Source: Syntrophobacter sp. SbD2 (GTDB taxonomy: Bacteria > Desulfobacterota > Binatia > UBA9968). Taken from it: a stretch of 40,572 bases of DNA. Below, one piece after another: positions 7,878-16,766 of the stretch. How positions within the stretch are numbered: the stretch's first letter is position 1; each line of letters starts with the position of its first letter. The stretch covers positions 1 through 40,572 of the forward strand of contig CAMDBU010000037.1 of the NCBI GenBank assembly GCA_945889495.1, written 5' to 3'. The position numbers were made by a program, and so were the translations under genes. The notes under the pieces were generated by a model. It worked only from the letters and a program-made list of their open reading frames with translations, did no database searches and was not told the DNA's origin.

Positions 7878-9269
7878 CTAATCCGCCATGCCGAGGATTT
7901 CAAACACCGTGACCGCCTCTTCCCGTCCCTTGACCGTCATCGGCCCGAGACAGCGCGCTTTGACCTGCGCCGCGACATGATCGTAGGTTTCTTGGCTGAT
8001 CAGAATCTGCCCCGGACCAGCGTTGGACTCGAGCCGGGCGGCCAGGTTCACCCGGTCGCCGATTACCGTGTATTCCATTTGGCTTTCTGTGCCGACCGTC
8101 CCAGCCACCGCTTCACCGGCGCTAACGCCGATACCGATGGCGATGGGCGGCTTGCCGCTCGCAATCCGGCGCGCGCTCAGTTCCGCTACTTGAGTTTGCA
8201 TGGCCACCGCGGTCTTGATCGCGCGCAAGGTATGATCGGCGAAATGCACCGGCGCGCCGAAGATCGCCATCACCGCGTCGCCGAGAAATTTATTGATGCT
8301 GCCGTCGTTCTTGATCGTGGTCTCGATCATCAAACTGTAGAACTCATTGAGCGCGGCGACGACTTCCTCCGGCGGTAGCTTCTCCGCCAGCGGCGTGAAA
8401 CCGCGCAGGTCGCAAAAGATCACCGTCACGTTGCGACGCTCGCCGGTGAGCATGATGCCGTCGGGGCTTTTCAAAATCTCGTCGACCACCTGGCGGGCAA
8501 CGTAGCTGCTGAAGGCATGCTTGATCTTTTCCTTCTCCTTGAGATTTTTCGCCATCTCGTTGAAGGACTCGGTAAGATCGCCGATTTCATCGCTCGAAGT
8601 CACCGGCAGAACCACGTCGAAGTTACCCGCGGCGACGGTTTTGGTTCCCTGGGCGAGTTTGAGCAGCGGCCGGGTCAGGATGATCGCCAGGCCGACCGCG
8701 CCAAGCACGCCGCCGAGGATCATCAAGCCAGTGATCCAGATGGTCTGGCCGCGCGCCTTCTCGATGGTCTGGCGAATGGCGCGGTCGCTAAAGCCCAGAT
8801 AAAGCGCGCCGACGCGCACCTGGCTAAACTCCAACGGCACGGCGAAATCGATGATCTCGCCGCCGGCGGAGTCGTCATAGCTCTGAACCACTGTAACATT
8901 GGCCAGCGGTTTCAACCCCAGCGGGCGCTGATATTTCTTGCCGATGGCGGTGAGATCGCCATGGGCGACGATCTTGCCGTCCTCGTCAACCACGATGACG
9001 TAGGCGACATCGGCATCCTTGAGGGCGTCGCGCACCAGCAGGCTGAGGGTCAGCTCGTCGCGGGTGACCAAGGGATTTTTCGCGCTGGCGGCCAAATGCT
9101 GGGCGATGGTGCTGCCGCGCTTGGTGATCTCACCGCGCAAGCTAACTTTTGCCGAATCCAACAGATAATCGCCCACCAGCACCACCGATAGGACGATCAG
9201 CAGCGTGATCAGCAAACTGAGCTTGAGCTTTAACGTTAAACGAAATTTTTTCTTGCTGGAGTCAGCCAT
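7878..9269 (-). CDS. Membrane-bound class III adenylate/guanylate cyclase (sensor-HAMP-cyclase)
   Basis: I start at ATG 9269 (MADSSKKKFRLTLK); the extra 22 upstream residues look non-coding. The order is a transmembrane helix (LSLLITLLIVLSVVLVGDYL), a periplasmic sensor of about 140 residues with a CHASE/sCache-like pattern (DADVAYVIVVDEDGKIVAHG), a second helix (ITGLMILGGVLGAVGLAIIL), HAMP and a class III cyclase domain. Catalytic features are present: first metal Asp in IFCDLRGFT, second in NKFLGDAVMAIFG, and the VIGDRVNLAARLES block with the transition-state Asn and Arg. The Lys before LGD favours ATP. It should make cAMP in response to a periplasmic signal. It heads the operon with the two LysM lipoproteins. 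Confidence 0.87.
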   Translation of the reverse strand: MADSSKKKFRLTLKLKLSLLITLLIVLSVVLVGDYLLDSAKVSLRGEITKRGSTIAQHLAASAKNPLVTRDELTLSLLVRDALKDADVAYVIVVDEDGKIVAHGDLTAIGKKYQRPLGLKPLANVTVVQSYDDSAGGEIIDFAVPLEFSQVRVGALYLGFSDRAIRQTIEKARGQTIWITGLMILGGVLGAVGLAIILTRPLLKLAQGTKTVAAGNFDVVLPVTSSDEIGDLTESFNEMAKNLKEKEKIKHAFSSYVARQVVDEILKSPDGIMLTGERRNVTVIFCDLRGFTPLAEKLPPEEVVAALNEFYSLMIETTIKNDGSINKFLGDAVMAIFGAPVHFADHTLRAIKTAVAMQTQVAELSARRIASGKPPIAIGIGVSAGEAVAGTVGTESQMEYTVIGDRVNLAARLESNAGPGQILISQETYDHVAAQVKARCLGPMTVKGREEAVTVFEILGMAD

Positions 9270-9353
9270 GGTTGTCGGTCGAGAGAACGGCAAGTTCAGA
9301 CAACGAACTTTAGTGAAGCGCGCCAGCGTCGTCAAGGGAGCGCGGCGCGAGAT

Positions 9354-9998
9354 TTACAAATCCAGCGCCATGGCGTGCACCGGGTGACCGCGCACCGCCA
9401 CCGCCGCCAGCTCGCGGAAACCGTTGCGCCGGTAGAACGGAACCGGCGCCGCACCACAAAATAGATGCACGGCGGGTATCCCGGCGCGCCGCAGATCGTC
9501 GCAGTAACGCTGGAGCAGATGAGTGCCGACACCGCTGCGCCGATAGTCCGCGTCGACGTTCATGTGCAAGTGCGCCGGGTGCGAGCGCGGCAGGGCGCGC
9601 CGCAACGCCCAGGGAAAACTGCGCAGGGCACTTCTTTCCAACCACAACGCCTGACGCGCGAAACGCCGGCCATATCCGTCATGGCGATAGCGGCCGAAAA
9701 CACTTTGGCCGATCAGCGGCAAGGCGCAGTGAATGAAATGCCGGCGCGCGAAGCTCACCGTGTCCGGGCAGCCGGTCAAATATCCGACTGCCGCGCCGTT
9801 GGCGAAGGCGACGTAAGTCCAATCCGATGCGAGCAAACGATAGGGCTCGATCCAGATCCGGCCAAAGATCTCCCAACGTTCCGCCGGGATCGCCGCGCCG
9901 TCGTTGCCGGTGCGGCAGCAAATCTCCCGCACCGCGGTCCACAGCGGCACGGATGTCACGCCATCCGTCAATCGTTCGATTTCGATCTGCTGGTTCAT
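9354..9998 (-). CDS. GNAT-family N-acetyltransferase
   Basis: A 214-residue protein whose C-terminal half has the GNAT acetyl-CoA loop: HLHMNVDADYRRSGVGTHLL contains the R-x-x-G-x-G pattern. A strand follows, then FYRRNGFRE, the usual GNAT C-terminal motif. The N-terminal 100 residues (FANGAAVGYLTGCPD) fit a GNAT beta-sheet with an insert. Such enzymes acetylate small amines or protein N-termini; the substrate here is unknown. The gene stands alone, divergent from the ClpP-like membrane protein. An open frame runs antisense over it and is not considered coding. Confidence 0.72.
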   Translation of the reverse strand: MNQQIEIERLTDGVTSVPLWTAVREICCRTGNDGAAIPAERWEIFGRIWIEPYRLLASDWTYVAFANGAAVGYLTGCPDTVSFARRHFIHCALPLIGQSVFGRYRHDGYGRRFARQALWLERSALRSFPWALRRALPRSHPAHLHMNVDADYRRSGVGTHLLQRYCDDLRRAGIPAVHLFCGAAPVPFYRRNGFRELAAVAVRGHPVHAMALDL

Positions 9999-10150
9999 CG
10001 CTGTCGGTCAGTCTCAGAGTATTTTGCCGCGCCCAGTCGCTTCAAGCGCGAGCCCCAGGGACGGCTTGCCCTGGCGGATCAATTTTGATTTATATCCACC
10101 TTCGAAGCGGCCCGCCCTGCGGGGAGCCGCCCTGGGGAAATGCCGGTCGC

Positions 10151-11974
10151 ATGATTATACCGAACTTCGAGCTCGATATCACAAGCCCAACGGTCGCGGG
10201 CGACACCGAGGGCGACGCGCCGTCCGGTCTTATCTGGCAACCAACATTGACGCTGTGGCTGCCGGGGGAAACCGCCAGAGCCGCCAGCGGCGCATCGGCA
10301 GCCGAGCCACCGCGCGAACCGGTAGCTGCCGCATCGCGCCTCCTTCCAACGCCCCTGGCGGTGATGCCTGCGACGGTTACTCACGCGGTGCCGTGGCGAG
10401 CGCGCTACCACTTGAGTATCGGGTTGCTCCTGCCAGCCAGTGCCGCTGCTTTGTCGTGGCTACCTTGGGAAGAGTTATCGAGCGTCGGTTATTACTTCGT
10501 CGGCTTGTTCGCGATCCTGGTCATGATCCTGCTCGGGGCCACCGCCGCCGGGGTCAAGATAATTTGGCATGCCACCAGCCAATCCGTGGTCCGAGGCGGT
10601 TCGGCGCTGGGCTGCGGTATCGCGCGCGGCTTTGCTCTGCTCCTGCCGATCGCCGCGAGCCAATTTGCGCTCTTCACTTGCGCGCCGCGACTGATTGAAC
10701 TGGACCGCATCGCGCAGGGCATCGTTCCCACCGGCAATTACCAGATCGGTGTGACCCAGGATGGCACCGAGCTGGAAATCGACGGTGCCATCGGCATCGG
10801 TCTCGGCAAACAAGTTGCCCGATTGCTCGATGCCAATCCGACCATTCAAACCGTACAGATCAACAGTCAGGGCGGCAGCACCCATGAGGCGCGCAAGCTG
10901 CGCGACCTGATCGACCGGCATAAGTTGTCGACCGCGACGGCGGACGGCTGCCACAACGAATGCACGCTCGCCTACCTGGCTGGCACGCAGCGACGTCTCG
11001 GCGAGGACGCGACCGTGGGATTCGACCGGGAGAGTTCACCGGCGCTACCGCAGTGGGCGCGCTGGCTCGACTACGAACGGGATCGGCGTGACTGGTTAGC
11101 GCGCGGGGTGTCGCCGTGGTTCGTCGATCAGGCGCTCGGCGCCCGTGACAGCGGCGGCTGGCAGCCGTCGCGGAGTGAACTCATGGCCGCGCATATCGTC
11201 AATCCGGCGCCCGCTATCGTCGTGGCGCCGTCAGTGCAGGAAGTACAGGAAGCGCCGCAAGCCACCGCAAGCGTCGATCGTGAATTGCTCCGCGCGCGGT
11301 TATTCGCCTTGCTCAAAGAACGGGAGCCGGAAGGCTATCGACAACTGATCGACGACATACACGCCGGGCTCCAATCGGTGACCAGCGTGCGGGAATTTCA
11401 GCCACGCATCCACCCCATGGCCAGGGCGGTGACCTACGAGCGCTTGTCCCACGCGGAAGATACGCTGTTACTCGATCACGCAAAGTTTACTTTAGAGCAG
11501 ATTTCACTGCTCTATTCCCAAAGCGCCAACGTGTGCAATCGTTACTTCGGCATGGACTGGAGCGGCGCGGTCATCGAAATGGCCAAGTATTTCCCCGAGG
11601 AGATGCTCGCCAAAGAAGCCAGCCTCATGGTCGACGTGCTGCGAAGTTCGGCGACGAAGGAATTTCGTCCACCGGCGAAATCGACCATCGAGAGGCGCTG
11701 GCAGGCGCTCATGACGCGCATCGCCAAACGCTACGGCGCTCAAGCGGTGCAATTCTTCGAATTCCGCCGGGGCACACCCGACTCCGGCCAAACCTGCCAC
11801 GTGCTCTATGAATTCTACAATGGGCTCGTCCGCCTGCCGGACCGCGAAGCAGGCGCGCTGTTACGCTACCACTACGGCCAGCTGCGAGCGCGCAGCCTGG
11901 CGCCGATAACCAACCAGGCAAGACAAGTCGCGAGCAATTTACCGGCGGCGGTCAATCGTCGATCGGTGCAGTGA
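10151..11974 (+). CDS. Membrane protein with ClpP/crotonase-like domain lacking the catalytic Ser
   Basis: The start is set at ATG 10151 (607 residues), because the longer frame runs antisense through the GNAT gene. Predicted membrane helices lie near 86-104, 112-135 and 155-176. A ClpP/SDH-like domain follows (about 195-330): IQTVQINSQGGSTHEARKLR is the usual 'S-GG-EA' strand-turn-helix. In many relatives the next motif is C-x-S-A-C with the nucleophile Ser; here it reads GCHNECTLAYLAG, with Asn269 in that place. About 280 further residues, mostly helical, contain nothing I recognise. The protein may be a non-catalytic relative that binds peptides or membrane partners. The start lacks a convincing Shine-Dalgarno. 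Confidence 0.6.
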   Translation: MIIPNFELDITSPTVAGDTEGDAPSGLIWQPTLTLWLPGETARAASGASAAEPPREPVAAASRLLPTPLAVMPATVTHAVPWRARYHLSIGLLLPASAAALSWLPWEELSSVGYYFVGLFAILVMILLGATAAGVKIIWHATSQSVVRGGSALGCGIARGFALLLPIAASQFALFTCAPRLIELDRIAQGIVPTGNYQIGVTQDGTELEIDGAIGIGLGKQVARLLDANPTIQTVQINSQGGSTHEARKLRDLIDRHKLSTATADGCHNECTLAYLAGTQRRLGEDATVGFDRESSPALPQWARWLDYERDRRDWLARGVSPWFVDQALGARDSGGWQPSRSELMAAHIVNPAPAIVVAPSVQEVQEAPQATASVDRELLRARLFALLKEREPEGYRQLIDDIHAGLQSVTSVREFQPRIHPMARAVTYERLSHAEDTLLLDHAKFTLEQISLLYSQSANVCNRYFGMDWSGAVIEMAKYFPEEMLAKEASLMVDVLRSSATKEFRPPAKSTIERRWQALMTRIAKRYGAQAVQFFEFRRGTPDSGQTCHVLYEFYNGLVRLPDREAGALLRYHYGQLRARSLAPITNQARQVASNLPAAVNRRSVQ

Positions 11975-12182
11975 TCCTCGTGGCAAAGCGATCGCCAAGC
12001 GATATTTTTGCTCGATCGCGCGGTTGCACAACCCCAGCAAAACCAGGTTGACGATCCGCCATCGGCGAAACCGCTCGGTGCGAAACGCGCAGGCGTTGCG
12101 GACTGGCAAATGCCAACTGGACATCACCGCGCCATTGACATATGAAAGCGTTGTACCGCTAAACGCCCATTGGAGAATCGCC

Positions 12183-13667
12183 ATGGCCTTTAATATTATC
12201 GACACCACCATCGAACAGGTTCACGCCGCCTACAAATCCGGCGAACTCAGTTGCCGCCAACTGGTGCAATTATATCTCGACCGCATCGCCGCCTACGACA
12301 AGAGCGGACCGGCGATCAACGCGATCATCTCGCTCAACCCCGACGCGCTCCAGGAAGCCGACCGCCTCGACGCGGCGTATAAAGCCAGCGGGCCGGTGGG
12401 GGCGCTCCATGGTATTCCAATCATCATGAAGGACCAGGGCGACGCGACGCCGATGCCGACCACTTTGGGCTCGCTGTTGTTCAAAGACTACTATCCCGGC
12501 CGTGACTCCTTCGTGGTCGCCAAACTCAAAAAAGCCGGCGCCATCATCATCGGCAAAGCGACTCTCGGCGAGCTCGGCGGCGGCGACACCCATGGCTCGC
12601 TATTCGGCTCGACCAAGAACCCCTATGATCTCGAACGCACCGCCGGCGGTTCGTCGGGCGGCTCTGGCGCCAGCGTGTCAGCGAATTTTTGCACCGTCGC
12701 GGTGGGCCAGGAAGGGTTCGCGTCGATCCGCCGGCCGTCGACCTGGAACTGCGTCTCGGGCATGCGCCCCACCGCCGGCTTGGTCAGCCGCGGCGGCGTC
12801 TACGCGGGCTGGCCGTCGGTCAACGGTTCGCTGGGACCGATGGCGCGCACGGTGACCGATCTGGCCAAGCTGCTCGATAACATGATCGGCTACGATCCGG
12901 ACGATCCGGTGACCGCCCGCGGCGTCGGTCGAACACCGGAAAGTTTCAGCAAATTTCTCGACGGCAACGGCCTCAAGGCCGCGCGCATCGGCATCCTGCG
13001 CGAGTCCATGGGCTATGACGCTGAGCCGGAGTCCGAGGACTTCGCCAAGATCACCGAGGTGTTCGACAAAGCGGTGGCCGATCTCACCAAAGCTGGCGCC
13101 GTGATCGTCGATCCCGTCATCATCCCAAATCTGAAAACACTTTTAGCCAAACGCGCCGGCAGCTTCGCCGACGACGAAGAGTCGTTTAGGGAATACTTCA
13201 GCCGGAGCGGCAAAATGCCCTACGCCTCGCGCGCCGAGGCGATGAAATCGCCGGACTTCCAGAAGGTCGTCAAGGGCTCGCGCGAACGCTGGGCGCGCTC
13301 GCCATCGGATCAAGCCAACTACGAATATTTGAAAGCGCGCGAAGAGCTGATGACCCATTTGTTGGGCGTCATGGCCGAGCACCGCCTCGACGCCATCGTC
13401 CACAAGGCGGTGGAGCACCAGCCGACGTTGATCAAGGACGGCGTCAACCCGCCCTACGTCGATCAAAAGGGCGCGCCGCATATAAATACGTTTTTGGTCT
13501 ACGTGCCGTCGGTGGTGGTGCCGGCGGGATTCACGCGCGACAAATTGCCCGCCGGCATCACCTTTCTCGGCCGCCCCTATGACGATGGCAACATGATCAA
13601 ATTCGCCTACGCCTACGAGCAGGCGACCAAGCATCGCCAGCCGCCGTCGAGCGTGACCCCGCTGTGA
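12183..13667 (+). CDS. Amidase-signature family amidohydrolase
   Basis: ATG 12183 is preceded by GGAG; the frame is open further upstream, but that part looks non-coding. The 494-residue protein has the Ser-cisSer-Lys fold. The Lys is in GIPIIMKDQ, the cis-Ser region is AGGSSGGSGASVSANF, and the nucleophile Ser181 is in GQEGFASIRRPS. Typical members read G-T-D-T-G-G-S-I-R here, so the glycine pair before the Ser is replaced, a notable variation. Such enzymes hydrolyse amides, from small nitrile-derived amides to Glu-tRNA(Gln) intermediates. No gatB or gatC is nearby, so a catabolic amidase is likely. A TTGACA lies at 12135-12140 with only a weak -10. Confidence 0.85.
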   Translation: MAFNIIDTTIEQVHAAYKSGELSCRQLVQLYLDRIAAYDKSGPAINAIISLNPDALQEADRLDAAYKASGPVGALHGIPIIMKDQGDATPMPTTLGSLLFKDYYPGRDSFVVAKLKKAGAIIIGKATLGELGGGDTHGSLFGSTKNPYDLERTAGGSSGGSGASVSANFCTVAVGQEGFASIRRPSTWNCVSGMRPTAGLVSRGGVYAGWPSVNGSLGPMARTVTDLAKLLDNMIGYDPDDPVTARGVGRTPESFSKFLDGNGLKAARIGILRESMGYDAEPESEDFAKITEVFDKAVADLTKAGAVIVDPVIIPNLKTLLAKRAGSFADDEESFREYFSRSGKMPYASRAEAMKSPDFQKVVKGSRERWARSPSDQANYEYLKAREELMTHLLGVMAEHRLDAIVHKAVEHQPTLIKDGVNPPYVDQKGAPHINTFLVYVPSVVVPAGFTRDKLPAGITFLGRPYDDGNMIKFAYAYEQATKHRQPPSSVTPL

Positions 13668-13733
13668 GCCGAGCTCGGCAAATCACCGCCGAGTTGCCAT
13701 GTCCAAGCCGACTGTTACGGTAGCTCAAAGGTT

Positions 13734-14042
13734 ATGCGCAAGCCGCTGATCATCTATCTGCTACTGCTGCCCATGCTATTAGGCAGTCCAGTGCGAATTG
13801 CCGCAGCCGTGAGCGGTATCGGTGCAAGCTCGCCATGGAGTGACGCGCTGGCCGACGTCAGCGAACCCTTTGTCGACGACCACGGCGTCAGCGTCGACAA
13901 TCTATTTACCGGTTCGCCGCGTTTTCACTCGGTGCCATCCAACATCCTTGCCCAGCTTGGCCTGGTCCAGTGGAGCGGCAAGAATACCGGTCGCTTGATT
14001 CAACCGCCGAGATTTCTCCTCAATCTGAGCTTGCTGATCTAA
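13734..14042 (+). CDS. Hypothetical secreted protein (102 aa)
   Basis: An N-terminal signal peptide is clear (MRKPLIIYLLLLPMLLGSPV, cleavage probably after RIAAA). AAAGG lies just before the ATG. The mature part of about 75 residues has no motif I know (GVSVDNLFTGSPRFHSVPSN). It lies between the amidase and a 34-codon membrane ORF on the same strand. I do not recognise it. Confidence 0.45.
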   Translation: MRKPLIIYLLLLPMLLGSPVRIAAAVSGIGASSPWSDALADVSEPFVDDHGVSVDNLFTGSPRFHSVPSNILAQLGLVQWSGKNTGRLIQPPRFLLNLSLLI

Positions 14043-14145
14043 ACCCGACACTCCTGGGTTTATTGTCCGCCACACCAACGTCCTTTGCGCTGGCCCTTGC
14101 CGATCAGGCAAGCGCTGGCAAGGCAAATTTTACAGGAGTGTATTT

Positions 14146-14250
14146 ATGGGAGATCTTCCAATTGCGATGAAGCTCGCGATCTGGGGTATTCTAGCGCTGA
14201 CGGTTGTCTATAGCCTATGGGGTATTTATCAGTCGCTGTCGCGGGTTTGA
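14146..14250 (+). CDS. Small single-span membrane protein (34 aa)
   Basis: A short ORF starts at ATG 14146 with a strong AGGAG (14134-14138) at 7-nt spacing and ends at TGA 14248-14250. It encodes MGDLPIAMKLAIWGILALTV followed by VYSLWGIYQSLSRV. That is a short polar N-terminus, one clear transmembrane helix and a short basic tail. The ribosome binding site and single-helix composition argue for real translation. Its function is unknown. The following 127 nt to the cupin gene show nothing else. Confidence 0.5.
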   Translation: MGDLPIAMKLAIWGILALTVVYSLWGIYQSLSRV

Positions 14251-14377
14251 CCGGCACTCCCGCGCCGGCAGATTGTTGCTGGCGCGGGACCACATCCCGC
14301 CTGATTTCGCCATCCCACAGTGGCGCAGCCGCCCGGTTTGATGCTAATACAAGCGACAAACTGTTTGGGAGGCAGCG

Positions 14378-14704
14378 ATGCAATTTTACCGACTCTACGC
14401 CGGCGCCGACGGCCAATCCCATTTCGAACCGTTGGATGGCGCCAAGGCGAATTTTTTCAACGACACCAAGCCCGCCACCAGCCATCTGTTTCGCGATGAC
14501 TTCGCGCCCCATATCGTCAACTTCCACCGCGCGCCGCGGCGCCGCTGGGTGGTGACCCTCACCGGCAGCGTCAAGATCGGTTTGGGCGATGGTAGCAGCA
14601 TGACCTTTCATCCCGGCGATGTGTTTCTCGCCGAGGACACCACCGGCCAAGGCCACACCGCGACGCCGACCGATTGGACCCGGCTGTATGTGAATCTCGA
14701 CTGA
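14378..14704 (+). CDS. Small single-domain cupin protein
   Basis: A 108-residue single cupin barrel. The first cupin motif is degenerate (FHRAPRRRWVVTLTGSVKIG). The second is recognisable (FHPGDVFLAEDTTGQGHTAT), with a His that could bind metal. GGGAGG lies about 7 nt before the ATG. Small cupins of this type are sugar- or metabolite-binding proteins or isomerases; nothing narrows it. It precedes the carboxyltransferase gene with a hairpin repeat in between, so the two may not be co-transcribed. Confidence 0.7.
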   Translation: MQFYRLYAGADGQSHFEPLDGAKANFFNDTKPATSHLFRDDFAPHIVNFHRAPRRRWVVTLTGSVKIGLGDGSSMTFHPGDVFLAEDTTGQGHTATPTDWTRLYVNLD

Positions 14705-14718
14705 GACAAGAACCTTGT

Positions 14719-14797
14719 GATGGAGTATTGGAGTAGTGGAGTGTTGTCCGGTCTGAACCCAATACTCCATCACTCCATTTCTCCAACACTCCAATTC
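14719..14797. repeat. ACTCCA-type dispersed inverted repeat
   Basis: The left arm GATGGAGTATTGGAGTAGTG and the right arm CAATACTCCATCACTCCATT..CCAACACTCCAA are imperfect complements around a short centre. The element lies in the 104-nt gap before the carboxyltransferase and leaves no room for a normal ribosome binding site there. Its motif differs from the CACGAA family elsewhere in the window. Confidence 0.75.
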
Positions 14798-14808
14798 CCG
14801 ACGCACTC

Positions 14809-16293
14809 ATGAATGCCCCAAACTCGCACCGCCAAGTCTACTTCGTCGACACCACCGTACGCGACGGTCAACTGAGCCTGTGGGCGTCGAACATGCGCAC
14901 CTCGATGATGTTGCCGATCGCCGAGCGCCTCGACCGCGCCGGCTTCGAAGCCATCGAGATCATGTCGTCGGCGTTTTACAAAAAATCCGTGCGCGATCTG
15001 AAAGACGATCCTTGGGAGCGCATTCGCCTATTGGCGCAGCGGATGAAGCGCACGCCGCTGCGCTCGATCCGCAGCCGCTCCATGCTGGCGTTTCAAGTGA
15101 GCCCGCCGGCGATCACCGATCTTTGGTTGGGACGTTTAGCAGCTAACGGCATCCACGAGCTGCGCACCTCCGACCCGTCGAACACGCCAAAGTATTGGCG
15201 CGAAGCGGTGGCCGGCGCCAAGCGCGCCGGCTTGAAGACGATCTTGAACATCATCTACTCGATCTCACCCAAACACACCGACGAATATTTCGTGCAGCGT
15301 ACCCGCGAGGCCGCCAAGCTCGACGTCGAGCGCATCTGCTTCAAGGATCCCGGCGGCTTGTTGACGCCGGAAACGACGCGCCGTCTGGTGCCGCTGATCC
15401 AGCGCGAAGCCAACGGTAAATCAGTCGAGTTCCACACCCACTGCAACACCGGACTCGGTTCGCTCTGCTGCTTGGAAGCGATCAAGTTGGGCATCACCTC
15501 GATCAACACGGCGATCCCGCCGCTGGCCGACGGCTCGTCCAACCCGTCGCTGTTCAACGTCGCCATGAACGCCCGCGCGTTGGGCTACCAAACCATGATC
15601 GACGAGGAGATTTTGCAACCGGTGCGCGATTATCTGACCATGGTAGCCAGGCAAGAGAAACTGCCCATGGGTAAGCCATTGGAATACGACGCCACGCATC
15701 CCATGCACCAGGTGCCTGGCGGGATGATTTCCAACTTTCGTTTTCAGCTAGGAAATCTCGGCAAGCTCGATCAACTGCCGGCGGTACTCGAAGAAGTCAC
15801 CCGGGTGCGCGCCGAGTTCGGCTATCCGATCATGGTAACGCCCTACTCGCAGTTTTTCGGTGTCCAGGCGGCGATCAATGTCATGGTCGGCGAACGTTAC
15901 AAAGAAGTCACCGACGAGGTGCTGCTCTACGCGTTGGGCTATTGGGGCGAAGAAGAAGCGGCATCCATCGACGCCAATCTGCGCGATCGTTTGGTCGGCA
16001 GCCCACGGGCTAAGGAACTAGCAAAGGTCAAAGTCCCCGATATTGGCTTAGTGGAGTTTCGAGAAAAATTTGGCGGCGCTGGCGTCAGCGACGATGACAA
16101 GCTATTGAATTTTTTCGCCGGCGCCGAAGCGTTGGCGGCGCTCAAAGCCGCCGGTGCGCCGAAGGATTATGTCAGCTCAACGACGCCGCTGGTGACGCTC
16201 ATCGAGCAGTTGAGCAAACGCCAGGATTCCAAGCAGGTCTATGTCAAACGGCCAGGCTTTAGTTTGACCATGGCGCGACGGCGCATGGATTGA
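14809..16293 (+). CDS. Biotin-dependent carboxyltransferase-like protein (HMGL/PYC-CT domain), no biotin domain
   Basis: The 494-residue protein follows the carboxyltransferase subunits of oxaloacetate decarboxylase, pyruvate carboxylase and similar enzymes. The TIM barrel opens with DTTVRDGQLSLWA (residue 14 on; the family has D-x-T-x-R-D-x-x-Q-S). It continues with the catalytic-lysine region CFKDPGGLLTP, the metal-binding FHTHCNTGLG, and HQVPGGMISNFRFQLGNLGK, the conserved PYC/OADA block. The C-terminal biotinyl domain (M-K-M) is absent, and no biotin carboxylase or carrier gene is in the window. It may use a carrier protein encoded elsewhere or act on another keto-acid. No ribosome binding site is visible behind the 14719-14797 repeat. 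Confidence 0.82.
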   Translation: MNAPNSHRQVYFVDTTVRDGQLSLWASNMRTSMMLPIAERLDRAGFEAIEIMSSAFYKKSVRDLKDDPWERIRLLAQRMKRTPLRSIRSRSMLAFQVSPPAITDLWLGRLAANGIHELRTSDPSNTPKYWREAVAGAKRAGLKTILNIIYSISPKHTDEYFVQRTREAAKLDVERICFKDPGGLLTPETTRRLVPLIQREANGKSVEFHTHCNTGLGSLCCLEAIKLGITSINTAIPPLADGSSNPSLFNVAMNARALGYQTMIDEEILQPVRDYLTMVARQEKLPMGKPLEYDATHPMHQVPGGMISNFRFQLGNLGKLDQLPAVLEEVTRVRAEFGYPIMVTPYSQFFGVQAAINVMVGERYKEVTDEVLLYALGYWGEEEAASIDANLRDRLVGSPRAKELAKVKVPDIGLVEFREKFGGAGVSDDDKLLNFFAGAEALAALKAAGAPKDYVSSTTPLVTLIEQLSKRQDSKQVYVKRPGFSLTMARRRMD

Positions 16294-16295
16294 GG

Positions 16296-16556
16296 TTAGC
16301 GATTGTCGGCGGGCGATAATCCGGCGATCTCGATGGCGCCTTCTTGTGGACCGTCTTCGCGAGTGTCAGCCTCCGCCGCCGCGCAGTTGTCTTCGCGCGG
16401 AAAGATCACACCATTTTCCGGCGCCGGGGTCACCATACCGGAGCTACGCAACTCGCAAGTGGCCGCCTCATCCGCCTCCTGAACCTGAATCATCCCAGCC
16501 AACACCGGCGACGCGATCAAGGAAAATACCACGGCAAGCACACCAAACACTTTCAT
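16296..16556 (-). CDS. Hypothetical small secreted protein
   Basis: ATG 16556 is preferred over the start four codons upstream because GGGGGA lies 5 nt before it. The 86-residue product has a clean signal peptide (MKVFGVLAVVFSLIASPVLA) and an acidic mature part with two cysteines (ATCELRSSG, EDNCAAAEA). It is convergent with the carboxyltransferase gene, only 2 nt from that stop. It matches no family I know. The 16557-16766 stretch behind it holds no further gene I can support. Confidence 0.5.
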   Translation of the reverse strand: MKVFGVLAVVFSLIASPVLAGMIQVQEADEAATCELRSSGMVTPAPENGVIFPREDNCAAAEADTREDGPQEGAIEIAGLSPADNR

Positions 16557-16766
16557 AGATTCCCCCATGAACCGTCACTCGGCGCAAAGCCCATGCCCGC
16601 GCGAGCGACGACGCAACTTGGCGTGGCGGCGTACTCCAGGGGCATTGCGGGAAACCTTGAGGAGCGAGCCGATGGCAAATTTCGTTAGCGCTGCGCACTT
16701 CTGTTGGCCGACCGAGCGACCATCCCGCGGTTGATTTTAACCCGGCGCCCAGGCTAGCTAAATTCG

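Noticed and set aside
9827-10150. N-terminal extension of the ClpP-like gene
   Set aside because: It is antisense to the GNAT gene's N-terminal half and its translation is Arg/Pro/Ser-rich without pattern, so ATG 10151 was used.
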